Shown: positions 1-4,841 of the stretch, piece after piece
Layout of the letters: the number at the start of each line of letters is the position of its first letter
Numbering within the stretch: position 1 is the stretch's first letter
DNA from: Thermoplasmata archaeon
Lineage (GTDB): Archaea > Thermoplasmatota > Thermoplasmata > Lutacidiplasmatales > UBA184
Length of the DNA stretch: 9,513 bases
Reading direction: 5' to 3'
Assembly: GCA_021792485.1 (NCBI GenBank)
Contig: JAJYUO010000042.1
Location: forward strand, 1-9,513
Notes under the pieces: model-generated
What the model was told of the DNA's origin: nothing
The model's input: the letters and a program-made list of their open reading frames with translations, nothing else
Database searches by the model: none
Translations under genes and position numbers: made by a program

Positions 1-758
1 TGGTAGCAGATCTTGAGGCCAAAGGCGCGGGCCCGCGCGGTCGCCCGGACGACATCCTCGATCCCGTGGGCGCGGCCGACGCTCGCGAGGACGGGCTCTT
101 CCAGGCACTCGACGCCGATCTCTACGCGCGTAACCCCGGCATCGAGCAGGAACGGGAGCACCCGGTCGTCGCACCAGTCGGGTCGGGTCTCGACCGTCAG
201 CCCCACCAGGCGGCGGTCCGCGGTTTCGTTGCGCCGCTGGGCCTCCGCAAGGGAAGGCGACGGCGCGCCGTTGAGGCCGTCGTAGATCCCCCGGAACACG
301 GCCTCCTGGTACTCCCGCGGCCGGGAGGGGAACGTCCCTCCCATGACGATCGCCTCGACCTTGCTGGTGGAGTGCCCGATCGCTTCCAGCGCCTCGAGGC
401 GGTGCCGGGTGATCGCGGTCGAGTCCCAGTGGAACTGGGCTCCCCGGAGCGCCGACGGCTCCTCTCCGGTGTAGCTCTGAGGGCTCGCGTTCTCGATCCC
501 GCCCGGGCAGTACGTGCACCGCCCGTGCGGGCAGCGCGCGGGAGCCGTCATGACCGCGACGACCGCGACCCCGGAGAGCGTCCGTGTGGGCTTGCGCCGC
601 ACCATCCCGGAGTAGCGTCGCCGTTCCTCCTCGGGAAGGGAAGCGATCCAGTCGACGTTCGAAGGAAGGCCCCCCGCGCGCCCGGACGGCAGCTCCCTTG
701 CGATCTTCTCGCGGTGGATCCGCTCGGGCGGGCTTGGGCCGCCCGTCTCGGCGCTCAT
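1..758 (-). CDS. elp3: Elp3 family tRNA uridine(34) acetyltransferase, N-terminal part (runs off left edge)
   Basis: Elp3 is a radical SAM enzyme fused to a GNAT acetyltransferase domain; it starts formation of the carboxymethyl-type modification at wobble uridine 34 of tRNA in the cytoplasm. About 252 residues are visible from the ATG at 758. The iron-sulfur cluster motif CPHGRCTYCPGG begins at residue 76 (C76, C81, C84), the CX4CX2C spacing I recall for archaeal Elp3 rather than the wider spacing of eukaryotic Elp3. It is preceded by the typical stretch RKPTRTLSGVAVVAVMT. Further radical SAM barrel signatures follow: VMGGTFPSRP, GLTVETRPD, GVTRVEIGVE and a final KICY. The GNAT domain must lie beyond the left edge. 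The start overlaps the isomerase stop as ATGA (755-758), so translation is probably coupled. No Shine-Dalgarno is visible. Family assignment is very secure; the acetylation chemistry is family knowledge. Confidence 0.95.
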   Translation of the reverse strand, partial: MSAETGGPSPPERIHREKIARELPSGRAGGLPSNVDWIASLPEEERRRYSGMVRRKPTRTLSGVAVVAVMTAPARCPHGRCTYCPGGIENASPQSYTGEEPSALRGAQFHWDSTAITRHRLEALEAIGHSTSKVEAIVMGGTFPSRPREYQEAVFRGIYDGLNGAPSPSLAEAQRRNETADRRLVGLTVETRPDWCDDRVLPFLLDAGVTRVEIGVECLEEPVLASVGRAHGIEDVVRATARARAFGLKICY

Positions 759-1885
759 CGACGGAGCCAGGCGCGGGTCTCGCCCGTCACGACGTACGGG
801 ACGTTCTGCATCTCGCGCACCGTCCGGGCCCCGCAGAGGAACATCGCGACGCGCAGCTCGTAGACGAGCTGCGCGAGCTCGGCGCGCGTCGCCTCGTAGC
901 TCACGGAAGCCGCCCGCAGGATCCCCCCCGCCGTCCCGGCGGCGGTCGCGCCGAGCGCAAGCGCGCGGGCGACGTCGAGACCGCTGCGCACGCCTCCGCT
1001 CGCGATCACCGGGAGCCCGAGGGGGACCGTCTCCCGGACCGACGCCGGAGAGGGGATCCCCCAGTCCCAGTAGACCTTGCCGAGGCGGGCCTCGCGTTCG
1101 GCTCCCCGGTCAAGCGCCCGATAATGCTCCACCGCGGCGAACGAGGTGCCGCCCGTCCCGCTCACGTCGAAGCCGCGGACCCCCTTCGCGAGCAGGCGCT
1201 GGGCGACCGATTGGGAGATCCCCGCCCCCGTCTCCTTCGCGAGCACGGGAACGGCCTTCGCGAGCTCCCCGATGCGGTCGAGGCATCCCCTCGCGCGCCG
1301 ATCCCCTTCGGGCTGGACCATCTCCTGGAGGAAGTTGAGGTGGATCGCGAGCACGTCCGCTCCGATGAGGCGCATCGCCCCGCGGGCTTCGTCGATCCCG
1401 ACCACGGCGTCGTTCGGGGACTGAGGGATGATCTGAGGGGCGCCGATGTTCGCGAACTTCAAGGGGACCGGGTAGCGCGCCACGCAGGCGTAGCTCTCGG
1501 GGTACTGGCCCTTGAGGATCGCCGCCCGCTCGCTGCCGACCCCCATCGCGATCCCCATCTCCGAGGCCGCGCGGGCGAGGTTGTCGTTGATCTTCGCGGC
1601 GTCCGGAAAGCCGCCGGTCATTCCCGTGATGACGAGAGGCGCCGCGAGCGCCTTGCCGAAGAGCGTGACGCGCGTGTCGATCTCCTCAAAGTCGATCTCG
1701 GGGAGCGCGTTGTGGAGAAGTTGGATGTCGTTCCAATAGCGGTAGCGGCCCTCAACGTCCTTTCCCAGCACGACCTTCACATGCTCGGCCTTGCGATGGC
1801 TCAGGTCGAGCCCGGTCGCATCGGAGCCGGACGGCTCAGGAGGAGGATTCGGCGCGGGCCCAGCTCCCATCGGTAGATCCGTCAT
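755..1885 (-). CDS. fni: Type 2 isopentenyl-diphosphate delta-isomerase (FMN-dependent)
   Basis: This enzyme interconverts IPP and DMAPP using reduced FMN and a divalent metal, supplying the allylic primer for archaeal isoprenoid lipids. The 376-residue product is a TIM-barrel protein with the family's landmarks in order: HRKAEH at 30-35, ITGMTGG near 86-92 (flavin site), GVGSERAA near 115-122, HLNFLQEMVQPEGDR at 182-196 (substrate and metal site), KETGAG, SGTGGTSFAAVEHYR, and a C-terminal GGVRSGLDVARALALGA phosphate/FMN-binding segment followed by AGTAGGILRAA. The start at 1885 leaves about 25 Pro/Gly-rich residues before the conserved HRKAEH, longer than usual, and overlaps the kinase gene by 50 bases; the next in-frame ATG (1870) would shorten this slightly. 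Its neighbour, isopentenyl phosphate kinase, makes its substrate. It ends in an ATGA overlap with elp3. Identification is secure; only the start is uncertain. Confidence 0.95.
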   Translation of the reverse strand: MTDLPMGAGPAPNPPPEPSGSDATGLDLSHRKAEHVKVVLGKDVEGRYRYWNDIQLLHNALPEIDFEEIDTRVTLFGKALAAPLVITGMTGGFPDAAKINDNLARAASEMGIAMGVGSERAAILKGQYPESYACVARYPVPLKFANIGAPQIIPQSPNDAVVGIDEARGAMRLIGADVLAIHLNFLQEMVQPEGDRRARGCLDRIGELAKAVPVLAKETGAGISQSVAQRLLAKGVRGFDVSGTGGTSFAAVEHYRALDRGAEREARLGKVYWDWGIPSPASVRETVPLGLPVIASGGVRSGLDVARALALGATAAGTAGGILRAASVSYEATRAELAQLVYELRVAMFLCGARTVREMQNVPYVVTGETRAWLRR

Positions 1886-2690
1886 CGCGCAGGGCGCGCG
1901 AGAGCGCCCCATCCGAGAGTCCGCTAATAAGACCTGCGTTGACGCCCCGACGCGCGATCGCCCGCATCGCGGCGACCTTGCCCCGGATGCCGCCGGTCGC
2001 GTCCGGGGCGCCCGGGGCCGGGGCGAGCGCGGAATAGACCTCGTCGGTGAGCTCGCGCACCACATGGCGTCGACCGGCGGCACCGGGGGAGTAGACCCCC
2101 GGCACGTCGCTGACGAAGACGACGCGGTCGGGTCGCAGCCGCTCGGCGAGCTCCACCGCGATCGTGTCGGCCGACAGAATCGAGCTGCCCCAGACCCGAT
2201 CCGGCACGACATCGCCGAAGGAGACCGGCACGAAGCCTCCCGCGAGGGCGCGGTCGATCGGATCGAGATCGATGTGGGCCAGGCGGCCCTCTTCCTGCTC
2301 CGCGTGGGTCGCCATCGGCACCGACCAGGGTCTCGCTCCCGCGTCGACGAGCGCCCGGAGGACGGCGAGATGGAGGCGACGGACTTCGGCGCTCACGATC
2401 GCGGCGCCGCGGATGCGCTCGGTCGGGGAGGCGGATCCGTTCGGCGGGAGGCTGAGCCCGAAGCGCACGGCGCCCGGGTGGCCGAAGCCGCCGGCTCCGT
2501 GCAGCAGCACGATCCGGTGCGTGCGGACCTCGGCGACCTCGCGCGCGAGGCGGGCGAGAACCTTGGGCCGGAGCTTCTCCGATTCGCGCTTCCGGGTGAG
2601 GACGCTCCCTCCGAGCTTGACGACGGCGATCGGCAGGGACGGTATGGCGAACGGTCCGGTTAGGGCGCCCGCCGGCTCACGCTGCGGCAT
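1836..2690 (-). CDS. ipk: Isopentenyl phosphate kinase
   Basis: This kinase phosphorylates isopentenyl phosphate with ATP to give IPP, the last step of the archaeal versions of the mevalonate pathway. The product is 284 residues and belongs to the amino acid kinase fold. Visible motifs are VVKLGGSVLT at 23-32 (nucleotide and phosphate binding, K25), HGAGGFGH at 64-71, whose final His71 matches the family's catalytic histidine, PVSFGDVV, SADTIAVELA, the nucleotide-site loop VVFVSDVPGVYS, and ATGGIRGKVAAM with its conserved lysine. The ATG at 2690 is preferred because it puts the kinase motif about 22 residues in and overlaps the upstream gene by 14 bases; an ATG at 2747 lies inside that gene and would add an atypical tail. 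The C-terminus runs 50 bases into the isomerase gene. The paired isomerase supports this role over other amino acid kinases. The window does not show which upstream mevalonate variant the cell uses. Confidence 0.93.
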   Translation of the reverse strand: MPQREPAGALTGPFAIPSLPIAVVKLGGSVLTRKRESEKLRPKVLARLAREVAEVRTHRIVLLHGAGGFGHPGAVRFGLSLPPNGSASPTERIRGAAIVSAEVRRLHLAVLRALVDAGARPWSVPMATHAEQEEGRLAHIDLDPIDRALAGGFVPVSFGDVVPDRVWGSSILSADTIAVELAERLRPDRVVFVSDVPGVYSPGAAGRRHVVRELTDEVYSALAPAPGAPDATGGIRGKVAAMRAIARRGVNAGLISGLSDGALSRALRDDGSTDGSWARAESSS

Positions 2691-2913
2691 CCGGTCCGGT
2701 GATGGACCGGAAGAAGATGAATGCACCCCCGATCGTGACCGGGACACCGAGGAAGTAGAGCCAGTAGCCGGGAAGGAAGATCAGCCACTGGAGAATGAAG
2801 AACAGACCGATTCCCGCGAGGACCGCGCCGAGCAGGATCCCTCCGATGGGCGAGCGATGGCGATGGACGGAGACCCGATCGACCGACGAGCGCTGCGGGG
2901 CGTGCGCTTCCAT
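2677..2913 (-). CDS. Small two-helix membrane protein, function unknown
   Basis: I do not recognise this family. From the ATG at 2913 the product has 78 residues; a GTG at 2922 would add three. Residues 1-22 are polar, with several His and Arg. Two hydrophobic segments follow: about 23-47 (IGGILLGAVLAGIGLF onward) and about 50-68 (YWLYFLGVPVTIGGAFIFF), separated by a short LPGY turn, then a short tail. This predicts a helical-hairpin membrane protein with no obvious catalytic residues. The ATG is favoured because an ATTTAA element lies about 27 bases upstream, the right distance for leaderless archaeal transcription. Its stop lies 14 bases inside the start of the isopentenyl phosphate kinase gene, so it is probably the first gene of the isoprenoid operon. 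A role near lipid synthesis at the membrane is only a guess from position. Strong hydrophobic periodicity makes it a credible real gene. Confidence 0.78.
   Translation of the reverse strand: MEAHAPQRSSVDRVSVHRHRSPIGGILLGAVLAGIGLFFILQWLIFLPGYWLYFLGVPVTIGGAFIFFRSITGPDAAA
2691..2710. repeat. Inverted repeat at the membrane protein / ipk junction
   Basis: Seven-base arms CCGGTCC and GGACCGG are separated by six bases. In the minus-strand transcript the stem would end directly before the ipk ATG at 2690, within the last codons of the membrane protein gene. It could tune reinitiation at ipk. It could equally be chance in a GC-rich coding end. Confidence 0.4.
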
Positions 2914-2936
2914 CGCGTGCACGACCGTCCGCTCCG

Positions 2937-2942
2937 TTAAAT
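2937..2942 (-). promoter_or_regulatory. Putative TATA element of the membrane protein-ipk-fni-elp3 operon
   Basis: On the minus strand this reads ATTTAA, one of the few AT-rich hexamers in a very GC-rich spacer. Its centre is about 27 bases upstream of the ATG at 2913, matching the usual archaeal TATA-to-start distance, so a leaderless transcript is predicted. No BRE or transcription start was determined; the call rests on spacing and base composition. Confidence 0.45.
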
Positions 2943-3081
2943 CCGTTCGGTTGGAGCGTCACCGGCTCCGCGCCGTGCCGACAGCGCGGCGAACGACGGT
3001 CGGTCCCCTCCTCGGGCGGCCGCGGCGGCCCGCGAGCTCGCCCGGACGGGGGTCGAACGTCCGTACGGCCGTCGAGCGCCC

Positions 3082-3091
3082 GGACCGGTCC
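3082..3091. repeat. Perfect 10-base palindrome upstream of orc1
   Basis: GGACCGGTCC is exactly self-complementary and directly abuts the AT-rich stretch proposed as the orc1 promoter. It could be a regulator-binding or BRE-proximal site. Ten-base palindromes do arise by chance in GC-rich DNA. Confidence 0.4.
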
Positions 3092-3114
3092 AATTTTCTG
3101 CGAAGATAGATAAA
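3092..3114 (+). promoter_or_regulatory. AT-rich promoter-like element of orc1
   Basis: The run AATTTTCTGCGAAGATAGAT and the next three bases stand out as AT-rich in an otherwise GC-rich spacer. AGATAGATAAA at about 3104-3114 is the best TATA-like segment. It would place the transcription start near 3132-3138 and give a leader of roughly 25 bases before the GTG at 3162. The prediction rests on composition and spacing only. Confidence 0.45.
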
Positions 3115-3128
3115 GGTCGGTGGTGATG

Positions 3129-3146
3129 GGGCCTCGCCCGAGGCCC
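3129..3146. repeat. Inverted repeat over the predicted orc1 transcription start
   Basis: The arms GGGCCTCG (3129-3136) and CGAGGCCC (3139-3146) are perfect complements around a two-base centre. The element lies 15 bases before the GTG start of orc1 and covers the transcription start expected from the AT-rich element. It could be an operator, for example for autoregulation by the initiator, or a leader-RNA hairpin. Confidence 0.5.
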
Positions 3147-3161
3147 GGGTAGGCGCAGACG

Positions 3162-4598
3162 GTGCCACCTACAGAGGACGGCGCTCCGGCGAACCCGCCG
3201 AACGCCGCCGACTTGACCATTGCCGCCAACGGGGCGGTGCCCACGCTGGGCAGCCACCCTGCGACCGGAGGACCACCGTCCGGTGCACCTGCGATGGGTG
3301 CGCCGCCTTCGGCCGCAACCCCGCCGACCACGGGGGAGTTCCTCGACTCGGTCCTCCAGCAGCGGAGCGATCTCTTCCGAGGCCGCCGGGACGTGCTGCG
3401 GGAGTCGTACGTTCCGACCCGCCTGCCGCACCGGGACCACCAGATCCACCAGGTCGCCCAGATCCTCGCTCCGGCGTTGCGCGGCGATCAGCCGAGCAAT
3501 CTCCTGATCTACGGCAAGATCGGCACGGGGAAGACCGCCGTCGTCGCCCAGGTCCGACAGGAGATCGAGAAGCGGGCGAGGGCGGACGACCACCTCAAAT
3601 TCGTCTCGATCAACTGCGGGAACATCGACACGGCCTACATCCTTCTCCAGACGATCGGGAACGCGTTCGCCGAGGAGGAGATCGATCGGATCCCGACGGG
3701 CTGGGCGCTCGACCGGGTCCAGGCCGCGATGCGCCGGCTGCTCGACGCGAACGGCGGCATCGCGATCGTCGTCCTGGACGAGATCGACCGCCTCGTGGCC
3801 CGCAGCGGCGACGCGGTGCTCTACACCCTCGGCCAGCTGAACACCGAGCTCGAGTCGGCGCGCATCGTCCTGATCGGCATCTCGAACGACCTCAAGTTCA
3901 CCAACGGACTGGACGCACGCGTGAAGAGCCGCCTCAACGAGGAGAAGATCCTCTTCCCGCCGTACGACGCCCCCCAGCTGCAGGACATCCTGCGCGAACG
4001 CGCGAAGGAGGCGTTCAAGGACGGCGTCGTCGACCCGGGCGTCATCGAGCGATGCGCCGCCTACGCGGCCTTGGAGAACGGGGACGCGCGGCGTGCCCTC
4101 GCCCTGCTCCGCCTCGCGGCCGAGATGGCCGAACGCGATCGTGCGAAGCGGATCATGCCGGACCACGTCGTGAAGGCGAAGAACCGCCTCGAGCAGGATA
4201 TCATCGGGGAGTGCTGCCGAACGCTCCCGTCGCACTGCAAGGTCCTCTTCTATGCGATCCTGCAGGCCTACGAGCACCAGCGCCGAGGCGTCCTCACCGG
4301 GGACGTCTACGCCGGCTACGCCAAGCTCTGCCAGCGGTTGGGACTCCAGCCTCTGCACACGCGCAGCATCTCCAATCACCTGAGCGAGCTCGAGACCCTC
4401 GGCCTGATCCGGGCGACGATCGTCTCGCGCGGTCGCGGGGGGCGGACCCGCGAGATCGTGGTCGATGTTCCCGTGCCGGAAACGATGCCGTTCCTCGAGG
4501 AGGATCCCCTGCTCGCGCCGGTCGCGCGGCCGCGGGGCCGCGGCCAGACCCTCCTCACGAACTTCGACAACCCGAACCGCTTCGGCGCCCCGTTCTGA
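3162..4598 (+). CDS. orc1/cdc6: Orc1/Cdc6 family replication initiator
   Basis: This AAA+ ATPase binds replication origins and helps load the MCM helicase. The 478-residue product shows Walker A GKIGTGKT at 118-125, Walker B VLDEID at 204-209, sensor 1 LIGISND ending near 243, an arginine-finger region (RVKSRLNEE), sensor 2 GDARRALALLRLA, and a C-terminal winged helix from about LPSHCKVLFYAILQAYEH to RTREIVVDVP. It is longer than most archaeal homologues because of about 56 N-terminal residues rich in Pro, Ala, Gly and Thr before FLDSVLQQRSDLF, and a short tail ending near QTLLTNFDNPNRFGAPF. GTG at 3162 is the furthest upstream start; ATG 3294 is an alternative that would remove most of the N-terminal tail. 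Third codon positions in that tail are clearly more A/T-rich than in the ATPase core. The gene converges on the aldehyde dehydrogenase pair, with a 21-base gap. Confidence 0.96.
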   Translation: MPPTEDGAPANPPNAADLTIAANGAVPTLGSHPATGGPPSGAPAMGAPPSAATPPTTGEFLDSVLQQRSDLFRGRRDVLRESYVPTRLPHRDHQIHQVAQILAPALRGDQPSNLLIYGKIGTGKTAVVAQVRQEIEKRARADDHLKFVSINCGNIDTAYILLQTIGNAFAEEEIDRIPTGWALDRVQAAMRRLLDANGGIAIVVLDEIDRLVARSGDAVLYTLGQLNTELESARIVLIGISNDLKFTNGLDARVKSRLNEEKILFPPYDAPQLQDILRERAKEAFKDGVVDPGVIERCAAYAALENGDARRALALLRLAAEMAERDRAKRIMPDHVVKAKNRLEQDIIGECCRTLPSHCKVLFYAILQAYEHQRRGVLTGDVYAGYAKLCQRLGLQPLHTRSISNHLSELETLGLIRATIVSRGRGGRTREIVVDVPVPETMPFLEEDPLLAPVARPRGRGQTLLTNFDNPNRFGAPF

Positions 4599-4619
4599 AT
4601 CGGGTCCGCCGCGGATCGG

Positions 4620-4841
4620 TCAGTCGGCTTCGCTCACCGGGTCCGCGGGCTCGCCGACCGATTCGGCCTCGGCGATCGCGCTCCCGGCGCGACGACGGGC
4701 CCGCTCCTTGCGCAGGTCCGCCAGGTCGCGGTCAAGGTTCCGAAGGTCGTCGGTGTACCGCTTCAAGCGGCGCTTGGCCATCCCCTCGAGGGTCGCGATC
4801 TCGCGATCGAGGGTCTCGTCGTCGCCTCGGAACGGGCTCAT
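4620..4841 (-). CDS. Small highly charged helical protein, function unknown
   Basis: I do not recognise this 73-residue protein. From MSPFRGDDETLDREIATLEG it continues through a very charged central part (MAKRRLKRYTDDLRNLDRDL then ADLRKERARRR) whose Leu/Ile spacing suggests an amphipathic helix or coiled coil over about residues 10-50, followed by an acidic, Ala/Glu-rich tail ending PVSEAD. No signal peptide or membrane segment is visible. Its ATG overlaps the stop of the aldehyde dehydrogenase gene as ATGA (4838-4841), a classic coupled junction, which supports it being a real gene in the same transcript. No Shine-Dalgarno precedes it. It could be a dimerising or nucleic-acid-associated small protein, but the sequence gives no function. 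The 3' end lies 21 bases from the convergent orc1 stop, with no clear T-rich terminator between them. Confidence 0.7.
   Translation of the reverse strand: MSPFRGDDETLDREIATLEGMAKRRLKRYTDDLRNLDRDLADLRKERARRRAGSAIAEAESVGEPADPVSEAD

Larger units (their letters stand above)
2923..3161. other. Divergent intergenic region between the isoprenoid operon and orc1
   Basis: About 240 bases with no convincing gene. They separate the minus-strand operon from plus-strand orc1. Contents seen are a TATA-like site for the left operon, a 10-base palindrome, an AT-rich patch of about 23 bases, and an 8+2+8 inverted repeat close to the orc1 start. Archaeal replication origins often lie next to orc1/cdc6, so this is the natural place to look for one. 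I could not identify convincing ORB repeats with their G-strings or an extended AT-rich unwinding element, so no origin is called. Confidence 0.6.

Noticed and set aside
584..1876. Plus-strand 430-codon frame opposite the isomerase and elp3
   Set aside because: Shadow of secure minus-strand genes, with biased composition and no recognisable domain.
1886..2212. Upstream extension of the isomerase frame
   Set aside because: It overlaps the kinase gene in another frame, is Ser/Arg/Pro-rich and has no similarity to isomerase N-termini. ATG 1885 is a better start.
4525..4542. Inverted repeat CGCGGCC / GGCCGCG near the end of orc1, considered as a terminator or site
   Set aside because: It lies inside the coding sequence for an Arg/Gly-rich tail, so GC-rich Arg and Gly codons explain it. 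There is no T-run after it.
4599..4619. Possible bidirectional terminator between the convergent orc1 and small-protein genes
   Set aside because: The 21-base gap has no T-rich tract on either strand and no clear stem, so nothing supports a call.
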